From: Pseudomonadota bacterium
GTDB lineage: Bacteria > Pseudomonadota > Gammaproteobacteria > Xanthomonadales > Rhodanobacteraceae
Reading direction: 5' to 3'
Assembly (NCBI GenBank): GCA_029561145.1
Contig: JAKQJM010000128.1
Location: forward strand, 97,860-161,859
Length of the DNA: 64,000 nt
Below are positions 1-9,118 of this stretch, piece by piece. The translations under genes were made by a program, and so were the position numbers. Position 1 is the first letter of the stretch; each line of letters starts with the position of its first letter. The notes below the pieces were generated by a model. That model was not told the origin of the DNA, did not search any database, and worked only from the letters and a program-made list of their open reading frames with translations.

Positions 1-139
1 CTGGACGAAAACCCTTGAGTCTGGCACTGCGACCCATTTCCTGGACGCGATTGCGGACCGTATCCTCCAGGCGCGCGGCGGGAATGCGCACCGTCAGCTT
101 GCGTCCTAGATTGCCGACGTTCTCAACCGAAACTTGCAT
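1..139 (-). CDS. tig: Trigger factor, N-terminal fragment (runs off the window)
   Basis: Ribosome-associated chaperone and peptidyl-prolyl isomerase that meets nascent chains at the exit tunnel. Only the first 46 codons are present. They read MQVSVENVGNLGR and end in LKGFRP, the ribosome-binding signature region of trigger factor (family GFRxGxxP). The ATG at 137-139 is preceded on the minus strand by AAGGAG with a 5-base gap, so the start is secure. It lies downstream of the five-tRNA operon on the same strand, with 308 bases between. In relatives, clpP, clpX and lon follow, which would be outside the window. Confidence 0.93.
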   Translation of the reverse strand, partial: MQVSVENVGNLGRKLTVRIPAARLEDTVRNRVQEMGRSARLKGFRP

Positions 140-447
140 GGATGCTCCTTGAAACAACAATGCCCGACTGTGTGTCGAGCGTGGCTAGCCGGCAATCATA
201 ATGCATTGAAGGGTGAATTCGCAGGGTGGAAGCCTGAAATGCGCCAGCCCTCAGCCGCACCGGCCCGGCCCATCGATCCTCGCGAAACCGCGGGATCGGT
301 TCGCCGCTGGCGCCCGGATGCGGCCTCGCGTTTTCGGCCCACATGGCCCGGATCGATGGCCGACCCTCGCCGCCCAGCTCCGCCCGCAATCCGGCCAAGC
401 CAGGATCGCGCGACGACAAACCGCCCGACGCTGCGGACTGTCAGACC
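140..447. other. Gene-free spacer between tig and the tRNA-Leu 3' end
   Basis: No convincing gene is present; the short frames here are composition artefacts. On the minus strand a TATGAT hexamer (195-200) lies 56 bases upstream of the tig start codon and could be a -10 element for tig. The matching -35 (TGCGAA at 17 bases) is poor, so this is tentative. I see no clear terminator after the tRNA-Leu gene. Confidence 0.5.
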
Positions 448-532
<85 letters not shown>

Positions 533-623
533 AATGCCTGGATCTGGAGGGGTCGACGACCCGCGGATCAGGTCAATCCAGGAAAGCGCGGAGCGCAGTT
601 CGTGCGGGAAACCCGGGTCTGTT

Positions 624-699
624 TGGTGGGTCGTGAAGGATTCGAACCTTCGACCTATTGATTAAGAGTCAACTGCTCTACCAACTGAGCTAACGACCC
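624..699 (-). tRNA. tRNA-Lys (anticodon CUU)
   Basis: Complete cloverleaf starting GGGTCGTTAGCTCAGTTGG and ending with encoded CCA (624-626). The loop CTCTTAA gives anticodon CTT, which reads AAG lysine codons. It is the fourth gene of the tRNA operon, 60 bases after tRNA-His. Confidence 0.96.
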
Positions 700-759
700 G
701 AACAGACAAACAAGTCTAGCAAAGCACGATCCGCTGGAAAACCCGCGAACCCTAAGATT

Positions 760-837
760 TGGGGTGAGCGAGGGGACTCGAACCCCCGACATCCGGAATC
801 ACAATCCGGGACTCTAACCAACTGAGCTACGCCCACC
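760..837 (-). tRNA. tRNA-His (anticodon GUG)
   Basis: Cloverleaf starting GGTGGGCGTAGCTCAGTTGG with anticodon GTG in loop TTGTGAT. The extra 5' G (837) fits the genomically encoded G-1 that identifies histidine tRNA. The CCA end is encoded at 760-762. Confidence 0.96.
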
Positions 838-962
838 ATTGACTCAACGACACAAACACGAACCGATGACCGTGTCGGCCCACCGTTACCGACCTGCTCC
901 GTTTTCCGTCGTCCGGAGCATCGCAACCGACCGGGGAAAACCGGACAACATCTTCGCCATTG

Positions 963-1039
963 TGGCACGCCCGACAGGAATCGAACCTGCAACCGTCGGC
1001 TTAGAAGGCCGATGCTCTATCCGGTTGAGCTACGGGCGC
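963..1039 (-). tRNA. tRNA-Arg (anticodon UCU)
   Basis: Cloverleaf starting GCGCCCGTAGCTCAACCGG. The anticodon stem TCGGC/GCCGA encloses CTTCTAA, giving anticodon TCT for the AGA and AGG arginine codons, which are rare in GC-rich genomes. CCA is encoded at 963-965. Confidence 0.96.
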
Positions 1040-1129
1040 ATCGTCGGACGCATTGTCGCAGCAAAACTTCCAGACCACAGCGGGTGATCGAAATACGCGG
1101 CGAAACTGACGGCACATCGGGAATCGGAA

Positions 1130-1206
1130 TGGTCGGGGTAGAGGGATTCGAACCCCCGACATCCTGCTCCCAAAGCAGGCGCGCTACCAGACTGCGCTAT
1201 ACCCCG
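1130..1206 (-). tRNA. tRNA-Pro (anticodon UGG)
   Basis: First gene of the tRNA operon. Cloverleaf starting CGGGGTATAGCGCAGTCTGG, anticodon loop TTTGGGA giving TGG, encoded CCA at 1130-1132. The 5' end lies about 50 bases downstream of the promoter at 1264-1292. Confidence 0.96.
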
Positions 1207-1551
1207 CCGACTTCGAAACCTCGGGCAAGCCCGATTCGGCATCGACAACCGGAAAGGCGCGGAATGGTAATGGCCAAAGCAGGCAGCGTCAATGCACCTT
1301 GCTTCGCTCACCGCGGAGTCGTTGTGGAAATCTGCCAGCCCGCACGCGATCCTTCCATGGGCGCGACTTTCCGTTGCAGGCGGGGTCGGCATCCCGGTAA
1401 TCGAGCGGGTGCGCAGCGGTACGCATCAAGCGAATGTCTGCGCGAAAACGGCGCCGGCAACGAATGTCGCTGGTCGAGGGCAGGAGTCAGAAAACGAGGT
1501 TCCGATTCGCGAATTGCCCTCGCGACAACCCCGCTCCCGATCCCCGATCGC
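1207..1551. other. Spacer between folP and the tRNA operon
   Basis: About 345 bases without a gene. On the minus strand it holds the tRNA operon promoter (1264-1292). The end nearest folP (about 1530-1551) carries a short CCCGATCCCCGATCG tract of the kind seen at other intergenic repeats in the window. I see nothing else. Confidence 0.6.
1264..1292 (-). promoter_or_regulatory. Promoter of the Pro-Arg-His-Lys-Leu tRNA operon
   Basis: On the minus strand, -35 TTGACG (1287-1292) is followed by exactly 17 bases and -10 TACCAT (1264-1269). The next bases, TCCGCGCC, form a GC-rich discriminator, the hallmark of stable-RNA promoters under stringent (ppGpp/DksA) control. The predicted start, near 1256, is about 50 bases before the mature tRNA-Pro 5' end. 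The hexamers are seen; the regulation is inferred. Confidence 0.7.
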
Positions 1552-2445
1552 TCAGTCGTCGTCCCATGGCCCGGGATTCGATGCAGGTCTTGCCTTCCTC
1601 GCGTGCGCGGGCAACGCGGCGACGCCTTGCCATACGCGAAGCGCGTCCCGGGTTGCAGCGACATCATGCACGCGCACGACTGCGGCACCACGCTGCGCCG
1701 CGATCAGCGCGGCCGCGACGGAACCGTGGATGCGACGATCAACACCAGTCTGGCCGGTCAGGCCAGCGATCATCGACTTGCGTGAAAGCCCTGCCATGAC
1801 AGGCGCGATTTCGGCAAAGCGCTCAAGCTGGGCAAGCAACAGGAGATTGTGCTCGAGCGTCTTGCCGAAGCCGAAACCCGGATCGACGACAATCCGCTTC
1901 TTGTCGATACCGGCAAACTGGCAGGCAAGCACGCGATCGGAAAGGAAGCGATGGACTTCACCGACCACGTCGTCGTAGTACGGCGCATCCTGCATGGCGC
2001 GCGGCTCGCCCTGCATGTGCATCAGGCAGACCACGGCCGACGATTCGGCGACCGCTTCGAGTGCGCCCTCGACACGCAACGCCCGAGCATCATTGATCAT
2101 GCCGGCACCGGCCATCAGGGCGGCGCGCATGACCCCGGGCTCGGAGGTATCCACCGAAATCGGAATGCTCGTGCGCGTTGCCAGCGCTTCGATCACGGGC
2201 ACGATCCGTTCAATCTGCACGGCGGCCGGCACCGAAGATGCCCCAGGGCGCGTCGATTCGGCGCCGATGTCGAGCAGATCCGCGCCCTCCTCGACCAGTT
2301 GCAACGCATGCGCGACCGCCGCATCCGGATCAAGGAAACGGCCACCATCCGAGAATGAGTCGGTGGTCACATTGACGATTCCGGCTATGCGGGGTCGATC
2401 GAGCACGAGCTCCCGACCACGGCAATCGAGCACCTGCGAAAACAT
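1552..2445 (-). CDS. folP: Dihydropteroate synthase
   Basis: Cytosolic folate enzyme that joins p-aminobenzoate to 6-hydroxymethyl-dihydropterin diphosphate; the target of sulfonamides. The protein shows GIVNVTTDSFSDGG near the N terminus, DIGAESTRPGA, a DPGFGFGKT phosphate-binding motif and a late RVHDVA. An upstream in-frame ATG exists at 2451, but AAGGAG sits only 2 bases from it and 8 bases from the ATG at 2445, so the latter is preferred (297 aa, slightly longer than the usual 280). The extra length is a C-terminal tail (ARKARPASNPGPWDDD) overlapping GATTCGGGA-type repeat sequence. It follows ftsH as in many gammaproteobacteria, but a strong terminator lies between them. The usual next gene, glmM, is absent. 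Confidence 0.96.
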   Translation of the reverse strand: MFSQVLDCRGRELVLDRPRIAGIVNVTTDSFSDGGRFLDPDAAVAHALQLVEEGADLLDIGAESTRPGASSVPAAVQIERIVPVIEALATRTSIPISVDTSEPGVMRAALMAGAGMINDARALRVEGALEAVAESSAVVCLMHMQGEPRAMQDAPYYDDVVGEVHRFLSDRVLACQFAGIDKKRIVVDPGFGFGKTLEHNLLLLAQLERFAEIAPVMAGLSRKSMIAGLTGQTGVDRRIHGSVAAALIAAQRGAAVVRVHDVAATRDALRVWQGVAALPAHARKARPASNPGPWDDD

Positions 2446-2472
2446 GTTCATCTCTCCTTGGCCCACTGGACG

Positions 2473-2498
2473 AAAAAGGCCGCCCTGAGGCGGCCTTT
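2473..2498 (-). terminator. Intrinsic terminator after ftsH
   Basis: Perfect 10-bp stem AAAGGCCGCC/GGCGGCCTTT with a 4-base loop, followed on the minus strand by a run of five T. It lies between the ftsH stop and the folP ribosome binding site, so folP is expressed either by read-through or from its own promoter inside the short gap. Confidence 0.9.
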
Positions 2499-2521
2499 CC
2501 TGCGAACTCCAAACACGCTGG

Positions 2522-4462
2522 TCAGGCAGCCGGTTGACTGCGCGACTGCACAGCCGGTCCACCAATCGGATTCTCGCCGCGCGGCTTGGCACCGCCGGAT
2601 TCCGGACCTGGGCCTGCGCCTGAATCCTTCGTCCAGTCCTTCGGAGGACTGACTTCGCGTCCACTCATGATTTCCTCGATCTGCTGCGCATCGATGGTCT
2701 CGTATTGCAGCAGTGCATCCGCCATCACATGCAGCTTGTCGAGGTTCTCTCCGAGCAACTCGGTGCTGCGCGCATAGGCGCGATCCAGAATCTCGCGAAC
2801 TTCCTCATCGATGCGGCGCGCCGTTTCGTCCGACACGTTCTTGTGCTGGGTCACGGAGCGGCCAAGGAACACCTCATCCTCTTCCTCGCCGTAGGCGATT
2901 GGACCGAGCTTGTCCGAAAGTCCCCACTTGGTGACCATGTTGCGCGCCATTTTCGTTGCGCGCTCGATGTCGTTCGAAGCGCCCGTGGTGACCTTGTCGG
3001 CGCCGAAGATCAACTCCTCGGCAACGCGGCCACCATACAGCGAGCACAGCCGGCTGATCAGGTTTTCCTTGTTGTAGCTGTAACGGTCGTTCTCGGGCAG
3101 GTACATGGTCACGCCGAGCGCGCGTCCGCGCGGGATGATCGTGACCTTGTAGACCGGGTCATGATCAGGCACGAGTCGGCCGATGATGGCGTGGCCAGCC
3201 TCGTGGTACGCAGTCAGTTTCTTCTCGTCATCGCTCATGATCATCGAGCGCCGCTCGGCGCCCATCATGATCTTGTCCTTGGCGCGTTCGAAATCCTGCA
3301 TGCTGACTTCGCGCGAGTTGCCGCGCGCGGCAAACAGGGCGGCCTCGTTGACCAGGTTGGCGAGATCGGCACCCGAGAATCCGGGCGTGCCACGTGCGAT
3401 CGTCAGCGGTTCGACGTCGGCCGACAGCGGCACCTTGCGCATGTGCACCTTGAGGATCTGCTCGCGCCCCTTGAGGTCGGGCAAGGGCACGACGACCTGG
3501 CGGTCGAAACGACCCGGGCGCAGCAACGCCGGATCGAGCACGTCGGGACGGTTGGTCGCGGCAATGACGATGACGCCTTCGCTGCCCTCGAAACCGTCCA
3601 TCTCGACGAGAAGCTGGTTCAAGGTCTGCTCGCGCTCGTCATGCCCGCCGCCAAGTCCGGCGCCGCGATGACGGCCAACCGCGTCGATCTCGTCAATGAA
3701 GATGATGCACGGCGCCTGCTTCTTGGCTTGCTCGAACATGTCGCGCACACGGGCAGCACCGACACCGACGAACATCTCGACGAAATCGGAGCCTGAAATC
3801 GAGAAGAACGGAACCTTGGCTTCGCCCGCAATGGCCTTGGCCAGAAGCGTCTTGCCGGTACCGGGCGAGCCGACCATCAACACGCCACGCGGGATCTTGC
3901 CGCCAAGCTTGGTGAACTTGGAAGGATCGCGCAGGAATTCGACGAGTTCGGATACCTCTTCCTTCGCTTCGTCGCAGCCGGCGACGTCAGCGAAGGTGAT
4001 CTTGACCTGGTCCTCGCCCTGCAGCTTGGCACGCGAGCGACCGAACGACATCGCGCCGCGGCCACCGCCGCCGGACTGCATCTGGCGCATGAAATAGAAG
4101 ATCAGGCCGAAGATGACGATGAGTGGGAGCCAGTCGAACAGGAGACGCAGGATCAGCGGCATCGGTGGATCAGTCGCCTCGACCTTGACCTTCTGCACGC
4201 CCTTTTCGATCTCGGCGATCGATTGCTCGGTCAGCAGCGCTGTCGTGCGCACGCTGGAACCGTCCTGGAGCTTGGCCTCGACCGTACGCCCGTCGTTGTG
4301 CACGAGGACTTCATCGACTCGATTGTCGCGCACTGCCTGCATGAATTCGGAGTACGGAACATCCTTGGTCGATGCCGTGTGCGGATTGAAACTCTGGAAC
4401 ACCGTCAGCAGCACGACGGCGATAACCACCCAGAGCAGCAGAGTCTTTGCCATATCGTTCAT
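2522..4462 (-). CDS. ftsH: ATP-dependent zinc metalloprotease FtsH
   Basis: Inner-membrane AAA+ protease that extracts and degrades membrane and regulatory proteins (in relatives LpxC, sigma-32 and unassembled SecY). The 646 residues match the family length. Two membrane segments (about 7-25 and 103-125) flank a periplasmic domain. The Walker A motif GSPGTGKT is at 198-205, Walker B IIFIDEID follows, the second region of homology carries the NRPD...RPGRFD arginine fingers, and the zinc motif HEAGH is at 420-424. The start MNDMAKTLL was chosen because the membrane helix begins directly after it; upstream in-frame sequence overlaps rlmE. The C-terminal tail is rich in Gly, Pro and Ser. The gene lies 34 bases after rlmE, the conserved rlmE-ftsH pair. 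Confidence 0.98.
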   Translation of the reverse strand: MNDMAKTLLLWVVIAVVLLTVFQSFNPHTASTKDVPYSEFMQAVRDNRVDEVLVHNDGRTVEAKLQDGSSVRTTALLTEQSIAEIEKGVQKVKVEATDPPMPLILRLLFDWLPLIVIFGLIFYFMRQMQSGGGGRGAMSFGRSRAKLQGEDQVKITFADVAGCDEAKEEVSELVEFLRDPSKFTKLGGKIPRGVLMVGSPGTGKTLLAKAIAGEAKVPFFSISGSDFVEMFVGVGAARVRDMFEQAKKQAPCIIFIDEIDAVGRHRGAGLGGGHDEREQTLNQLLVEMDGFEGSEGVIVIAATNRPDVLDPALLRPGRFDRQVVVPLPDLKGREQILKVHMRKVPLSADVEPLTIARGTPGFSGADLANLVNEAALFAARGNSREVSMQDFERAKDKIMMGAERRSMIMSDDEKKLTAYHEAGHAIIGRLVPDHDPVYKVTIIPRGRALGVTMYLPENDRYSYNKENLISRLCSLYGGRVAEELIFGADKVTTGASNDIERATKMARNMVTKWGLSDKLGPIAYGEEEDEVFLGRSVTQHKNVSDETARRIDEEVREILDRAYARSTELLGENLDKLHVMADALLQYETIDAQQIEEIMSGREVSPPKDWTKDSGAGPGPESGGAKPRGENPIGGPAVQSRSQPAA

Positions 4463-4496
4463 CAGTTTCCCGGATTCCTGTTGCGTCGGTGGCCGG

Positions 4497-5117
4497 TCAG
4501 TTCTGTCGACCGGTCGCCAGCGCGTAAACCTCGTTGCTGCGCGCCCGTGATGCCTTGGGTTTGCGGATGCTGACCTGCGCATAGTCGCTGCGCAAGCGTC
4601 GAATGTACTCGTCGAATCCCTGACCCTGGAACAGCTTGGTCAGGAATGCCCCGCCTTTTCTCAGGTGGGACGCGGCGAATTCCGCAGCCAGTTCCGCGAG
4701 GGCCATCGAGCGATCCTGATCGACCGCACCGACACCGCTCATGTTGGGGGCCATGTCGGAAAGTACAAGATCGACCTCGGCACCGGCCAATACCCCCACC
4801 AGCTGGCCCAATGCGGATTCATCGCGAAAATCGCCGAGGATGAAATCGACGCCGCTGATGCCCTGCATGGGCAGGATATCGAGGGCGATGATGCGCCCGG
4901 AATCGCCGAGGCGTTCGCGAACCATCTGCGACCAGCCGCCCGGAGATGCACCGAGGTCGACCACGCACATGCCCGGCTTCAGCAACTTGTCCCGCCCGAT
5001 CAGCTCATCGAGCTTGAACACGGCGCGCGACCGCCAGCCTTCGACCTGGGCCCGCTTCACGTACGGGTCGCTGAAATGCTCCTGGAGCCAGCGGGAACTG
5101 GATTTGCTTCGCGCCAC
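4497..5117 (-). CDS. rlmE: 23S rRNA 2'-O-ribose U2552 methyltransferase
   Basis: SAM-dependent enzyme (FtsJ/RrmJ) that methylates U2552 in the A-loop of 23S rRNA late in 50S assembly. The protein has 206 residues, the normal size. The SAM motif [13 protein letters not shown] is present, and the K-D-K-E catalytic tetrad can be read as Lys35 (AVFKLDE), Asp in LSDMAPN, Lys in LTKLFQG and Glu in SNEVYALA. It is divergent from yhbY, another ribosome-assembly gene, with about 108 bases between them for promoters, and probably cotranscribed with ftsH. Confidence 0.97.
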   Translation of the reverse strand: MARSKSSSRWLQEHFSDPYVKRAQVEGWRSRAVFKLDELIGRDKLLKPGMCVVDLGASPGGWSQMVRERLGDSGRIIALDILPMQGISGVDFILGDFRDESALGQLVGVLAGAEVDLVLSDMAPNMSGVGAVDQDRSMALAELAAEFAASHLRKGGAFLTKLFQGQGFDEYIRRLRSDYAQVSIRKPKASRARSNEVYALATGRQN

Positions 5118-5225
5118 GTCGTATTCGCTACGCGCCTTGCGCGTTGGTCAACCATGAAATTGCCCGCATAATACCCTGAAAGCCGTGCCAGCTTGCCGGC
5201 CCCCATCCGCATTCGGACTCCGTTC

Positions 5226-5522
5226 ATGCCTCTCACCTCGTTCCAGAAGCGCTATCTGCGCGGTCTCGCGCATTCGTTGAGCCCTGTCGTCATGCTCGGT
5301 CAAAAGGGCGTGACCCCCAGTCTTGTTGCCGAACTGGGCTTGGCGCTCAATCACCATGAGCTGGTCAAGGTCCGCCTGTCCGGTGGCGATCGTGAGGAAC
5401 GCGCAGCCCAGATCGAAGCACTGATCCAGGGTTCGACGTCCGAACTCGTCCAGTTGATCGGGCACACCGCAACCTTGTGGAAGCGAAACGACAAGGAACC
5501 GAAGCTGCCGTTGCCAAGCTGA
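5226..5522 (+). CDS. yhbY: YhbY-type CRM-domain RNA-binding protein
   Basis: Small (98 aa) single CRM-domain protein that associates with pre-50S ribosomal particles. It shows the family core: an N-terminal FQKRYLRGLAHSL, the conserved LGQKGVT loop, and HELVKVRLSG. A longer frame with a TTG start at 5193 is possible, but the ATG at 5226 fits the family N terminus (MPLTSFQKRYL). It is divergent from rlmE, as in many proteobacteria, which fits a shared role in large-subunit assembly. Confidence 0.95.
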   Translation: MPLTSFQKRYLRGLAHSLSPVVMLGQKGVTPSLVAELGLALNHHELVKVRLSGGDREERAAQIEALIQGSTSELVQLIGHTATLWKRNDKEPKLPLPS

Positions 5523-5533
5523 CCGGGGAACCG

Positions 5534-5920
5534 ATGCAACTGACCCATGACCGCGCCGAAGGCTACTTCTTCATTCGTGCCGTTCGAGCGGACTGCGTCC
5601 TGGTCGCTGATCGCGAACTCCGCTCGAGTGTGATCGTCGCGCCCGATCGGCTCGTCGAGAACTGGCCGCCGACCCGCGCAAACGACATCGATGAAGCCGC
5701 GATGCGCAGCCTGGTTGAACTGGAACCCGAAGTCGTCATTCTCGGCACCGGCGTGCGCCAGCACTTCCCTGCGCAGCAACTCCTGCTGCCCCTGCTGCGC
5801 AACGGCGTGGGCGTCGAGGTGATGGACAATTCTGCGGCAGCGCGCACCTACAACCTGCTTGCGGCCGAAGGGCGCCGCGTGGTAGCGGCGTTCCTGCTGG
5901 AGCCATCGACGTCAATCTGA
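5534..5920 (+). CDS. Mth938-like domain protein (DUF498/NDUFAF3 family)
   Basis: Protein of 128 residues with the Mth938 fold. Diagnostic stretches are [19 protein letters not shown] and a C-terminal [18 protein letters not shown], which in the mitochondrial homologue NDUFAF3 belongs to a complex I assembly factor. The bacterial function is not established. The ATG at 5534 follows GGGGAA at a good distance; the upstream frame overlaps yhbY. It follows yhbY by 11 bases, probably in one transcript. Its last 9 bases overlap the 3' end of rpoS on the other strand. Confidence 0.88.
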   Translation: MQLTHDRAEGYFFIRAVRADCVLVADRELRSSVIVAPDRLVENWPPTRANDIDEAAMRSLVELEPEVVILGTGVRQHFPAQQLLLPLLRNGVGVEVMDNSAAARTYNLLAAEGRRVVAAFLLEPSTSI

Positions 5921-6814
5921 TGGGGATTGCTTGGAGATCTTGCGCAGGCGCTTGAGCGCTTCCTCCTGGATCTGCCGTACGCGTTCGCGCGATACACCGA
6001 GATCGGCGGCGATCTCGGCCAACGAGTGGACTGGCTCACCATTCAGTCCGAAGCGGCGTTCGACAACGAGGCGCTGGCGCGGATTGAGCGCACCCATCCA
6101 GTCGTGCAGTTGCCCACCGCCGGTCTGCTCGGATCGGGACGACGTCGCCGACTCGTCCTCGTCGACCAGTTGCTCGATCATCGGGCGATCGTCACCATCG
6201 GACATCGGCGCGTCGAGCGAACTGATGTGCTCGCTGACCCGGAACAGTTCGGCGACATCCTGCGGACGCTTGCCAACCGCCTGCGCGAGTTCGTCGAGTG
6301 AGGGAGCCCGGCCAAGCTGAGCCGTCATCTCGCGATTGGCGCGAAGCACCTGGGCCAGCTCGCGCAACACGTGCACCGGAATCCGCACGGTCCTGCCCTG
6401 GTGCGACAAGGCATGCTGGATCCCGTGGCGGATCCACCACATCGCATAGGTCGAAAAGCGCAGGCGCCTTTCAGGTTCGAACTTCTCCACGGCACGGATC
6501 AGTCCGATATTGCCTTCCTCGATCAGGTCCATCAGCGGTACGCCGCGTCCGACGTAACCGCGCGCCACGGTCACGACCAGGCGCAGATTGGCTTCGATCA
6601 GGCTGCGCCTGGCTTCGCCATCATTGGCCTGGACACGCTCGGCCAGCGCCCATTCCTCCTCGGCGCAGAGCAGCGGGATCAGGCCGATCTCGTTCAGGTA
6701 GGCACCGGTGGAACTGCGCACTTCCTCGTCGGCAGGCTCGATGGCATCAAGCAGTTCGAGGACTTCTTCGACTTCGGGTTCGACGCTGGACGGGGACTCG
6801 GGCACGGCCATCAT
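5912..6814 (-). CDS. rpoS: RNA polymerase sigma factor RpoS (sigma-38)
   Basis: Stationary-phase and general stress sigma factor. The 300 aa protein has region 1.2 ([14 protein letters not shown]), region 2 with the core-binding and -10 recognition helices ([47 protein letters not shown]), region 3 ([17 protein letters not shown]) and region 4.2 ([20 protein letters not shown]). The absence of a long region 1.1 separates it from RpoD. The location directly after nlpD is the conserved nlpD-rpoS arrangement; in enterics rpoS is transcribed from inside nlpD. Two adjacent ATG codons open the frame, and either could be used. Confidence 0.96.
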   Translation of the reverse strand: MMAVPESPSSVEPEVEEVLELLDAIEPADEEVRSSTGAYLNEIGLIPLLCAEEEWALAERVQANDGEARRSLIEANLRLVVTVARGYVGRGVPLMDLIEEGNIGLIRAVEKFEPERRLRFSTYAMWWIRHGIQHALSHQGRTVRIPVHVLRELAQVLRANREMTAQLGRAPSLDELAQAVGKRPQDVAELFRVSEHISSLDAPMSDGDDRPMIEQLVDEDESATSSRSEQTGGGQLHDWMGALNPRQRLVVERRFGLNGEPVHSLAEIAADLGVSRERVRQIQEEALKRLRKISKQSPSD

Positions 6815-6872
6815 GATGCGAGCTTATTCCGCGGGCCCATGCAAGGGAACACGGACAAACGGCACAGGCCGC

Positions 6873-7763
6873 TCAACGCCGCGGCAGCAAGATCAGGGGA
6901 TCCATCGGTTTCCCGTTGCGGCGGATCTCGAAATGCAACATGTCGCGGCTCGCGCTCGACGAACCCATTTCGGCAATCTGCTGACCTGCCTTGACCTTGT
7001 CACCTTCCTGGACGAGGCGGCGCCTGTTGTGGCCGTACGCAGAAAGCAGCGAAGCGTTGTGCTTGACGATGATCAGTTCGCCGTAGCCGATCAATCCATT
7101 GCCGCTGTAGACGACTTCACCATCAGCCGCCGCGCGCACCGGATCACCGGCTTTCCCGGTGATGTTGATCCCCTGCTGAGTCTGATCGCCCGCCACGTAC
7201 CCGCTCACCTGCGCGCCATCGGCCGGCCAGCGCCAACTGACACCCGCGCTCGAGGCCGATTCCGAGGCTCCCGCTACTGCACCAGTGGCCGGTTTTTCGG
7301 GCGGCGTGGACGGTGGCGGCCGTGCGGGTTGCGTTGATGCCGCTGCGGGTGCTGCCGATACCACGGGTCTCGACGGTGCGGTGGCAGTCGGCGCAGGCGC
7401 GGGCCGCTGGCGAACAGTTTCCCTGCCCGGCGCCGCCGAGGCCGCGCCGGCCCGATCGAGCCGGAGGATCTGGCCGACATAGATCGTGTACGGAGGACCG
7501 ATGCGATTGGTCTGGGCGAGTTCGCGATAGTCGAGTCCGTTGCGGAACGCGATGCTGTACAGCGTGTCGCCGCGTTGCACGCGATAGCTGCCGGACGGCA
7601 AGCGCACCTCGGACAACCGTGTCGAATCCTGCGCGTGACGGCGACCGCCCGTACTGCGATCCTCGACTGGGGCCGGCGGGGTCGAAGCGCATCCGGCCAG
7701 AACCAGCAGCACGGCCATGGAAATCCACCTGACATGCCTGGAATTTATCTTTATTTCAATCAC
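6873..7763 (-). CDS. nlpD: Murein hydrolase activator NlpD-type lipoprotein
   Basis: Envelope lipoprotein that in E. coli activates the amidase AmiC during septal splitting. Signal peptide with lipobox LAGC (Cys at about 25), LysM domain (YRVQRGDTLYSIAF), a Pro/Ala/Thr linker, then a C-terminal LytM/M23 domain. The LytM zinc ligands are degenerate: the first-ligand site reads QQGINI rather than HxGxD, as in activators without enzymatic activity. The GTG at 7763 abuts the yqaA stop. An ATG at 7718 has a better Shine-Dalgarno (AGGTGG) but would remove the basic n-region of the signal peptide, so GTG is preferred with moderate certainty. Confidence 0.93.
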   Translation of the reverse strand: MIEIKINSRHVRWISMAVLLVLAGCASTPPAPVEDRSTGGRRHAQDSTRLSEVRLPSGSYRVQRGDTLYSIAFRNGLDYRELAQTNRIGPPYTIYVGQILRLDRAGAASAAPGRETVRQRPAPAPTATAPSRPVVSAAPAAASTQPARPPPSTPPEKPATGAVAGASESASSAGVSWRWPADGAQVSGYVAGDQTQQGINITGKAGDPVRAAADGEVVYSGNGLIGYGELIIVKHNASLLSAYGHNRRRLVQEGDKVKAGQQIAEMGSSSASRDMLHFEIRRNGKPMDPLILLPRR

Positions 7764-8369
7764 TTATCTAATGAACTTCACGTAGATGATCGCAACGAGA
7801 ACGAGTCCAACCAACGCCCAGCCGATCCACTCGATCGATCGATGCAAGGCGGCTTCGGCGCGCGGGCCAGCCAGGCGGATCAGGCCGGCAAGCAGGTAGA
7901 CCCTCTTTCCGCGCCCAACGATCATGCTCGCGACGAAGGGTAGCAGTGGCACACCGACAATGCCTGAGGCCCAGGTAAAGATCTTGAGCGGTATCGGCAG
8001 GAACCCGGCCACGACGAGCAGCCAGAACGCCGACCACGGACTGTGCGCGGCGATCTCGCGCAACTCGGCCACCTGGACATCGATGCGATCCAGCCAGCCC
8101 AGCGAGGCAAGCACCGGACGGACCGCCTCAAAGGCGAAGTGCCCCAGCGCATAGCCGACCACGGCGCCGATCACGGAAAAGACCAGGCTGGTCGTTGCGA
8201 AGCGCAACCAGCGCGCCGGCTGGGCCAGCACCATCGGTCCGAGCATGACCTCCGGCATCACGGGGAAGATGATCGCCTCAATGAAGCTCAATCCTGCCAG
8301 CAAGGGCAAGGCGCGCGGATGGACCGCCCACTTCAGTGCAACCTCATACAGTGGTTTGAACAACTTCAT
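7764..8369 (-). CDS. yqaA: YqaA family membrane protein (DedA/VTT-like)
   Basis: Small inner-membrane protein (201 aa) of the VTT/DedA-related family, linked to membrane homeostasis and lipid transport. It shows several hydrophobic helices and the reentrant-loop motif FIEAIIFPVMPEVMLGPMVL, plus the second conserved loop GFLPIPLKIFTWASGI. The ATG at 8369 (MKLFKPLY) is preferred over an upstream in-frame ATG overlapping pcm. The gene sits between pcm and nlpD as in other Lysobacterales, and its stop codon directly abuts the nlpD start. Confidence 0.9.
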   Translation of the reverse strand: MKLFKPLYEVALKWAVHPRALPLLAGLSFIEAIIFPVMPEVMLGPMVLAQPARWLRFATTSLVFSVIGAVVGYALGHFAFEAVRPVLASLGWLDRIDVQVAELREIAAHSPWSAFWLLVVAGFLPIPLKIFTWASGIVGVPLLPFVASMIVGRGKRVYLLAGLIRLAGPRAEAALHRSIEWIGWALVGLVLVAIIYVKFIR

Positions 8370-8400
8370 CCGGGCCACGCCCTCGTCGCACAAACCAGGT

Positions 8401-9099
8401 TCAAGCGACACCGCCAAGCAGCGGGACGAAACTCACCGCGGCGACGATCTCGCGCTGCCATCCGCCATCGGCGTTGGCACGGACCCGCAGCAGATCCTGT
8501 TTGCCGGGCGGCCCGACCGGTGCGACCAGCACGCCGCCCGGCGCGAGCTGCGCCAGTAGCGCCTCTTCGAGATCGGATCCGGCGGCCGTGACCATGATCG
8601 CGTCGAACGGTGCCTCATCCGGCCAGCCCAGGCGACCGTCGTCATGGCGCGAACGGATATTCGACAGGCCGAGCTTGCGGAATCGGCGACGCGCATTGCG
8701 CAGCAGTTCGTCGATCCGCTCGACCGTGTAGACCTGATCGACCAGCGATGCCAGAACCGCGCATTGGTAGCCGGAACCCGTGCCGACCTCGAGCACGCGT
8801 CGAGGCACGACCTGGTCGAGCAACAACTCGGTCATGCGTGCGACGACATAAGGCTGTGAAATGGTTTGTCCCTGGCCGATCGGCAATGCGGTGTCTTCGT
8901 ATGCACGCGTGGCCAGGGCCTCGTCGATGAACAGATGCCGCGGCAACTGGCGCAGCACGTCGAGCACGCGCCGATCGCGGATTCCTTCGCCGACCAGACG
9001 CTCGATCAGGCGATCCCGAGCGCGTTGCGAGGTCATGCCGAGGCCGCGCGCTTCCGGAACCTTGTGGGCGAACCGACTCATGCGATGCAGGCCGTCCAT
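8401..9099 (-). CDS. pcm: Protein-L-isoaspartate O-methyltransferase
   Basis: Cytosolic SAM-dependent repair enzyme that methylates isoaspartyl residues in aged proteins so they can revert to aspartate. The 232 aa protein shows [17 protein letters not shown], the SAM motif [16 protein letters not shown] and the late DLLRV region. The start at 9099 gives an N-terminal extension like that of xanthomonad homologues; internal starts at 9081 or 9036 cannot be excluded, since no strong ribosome binding site decides. It is 19 bases after surE, the classic stationary-phase surE-pcm-nlpD-rpoS cluster. Confidence 0.96.
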   Translation of the reverse strand: MDGLHRMSRFAHKVPEARGLGMTSQRARDRLIERLVGEGIRDRRVLDVLRQLPRHLFIDEALATRAYEDTALPIGQGQTISQPYVVARMTELLLDQVVPRRVLEVGTGSGYQCAVLASLVDQVYTVERIDELLRNARRRFRKLGLSNIRSRHDDGRLGWPDEAPFDAIMVTAAGSDLEEALLAQLAPGGVLVAPVGPPGKQDLLRVRANADGGWQREIVAAVSFVPLLGGVA

Positions 9100-9118
9100 T
9101 CGGGATTCATTGTTCGCA

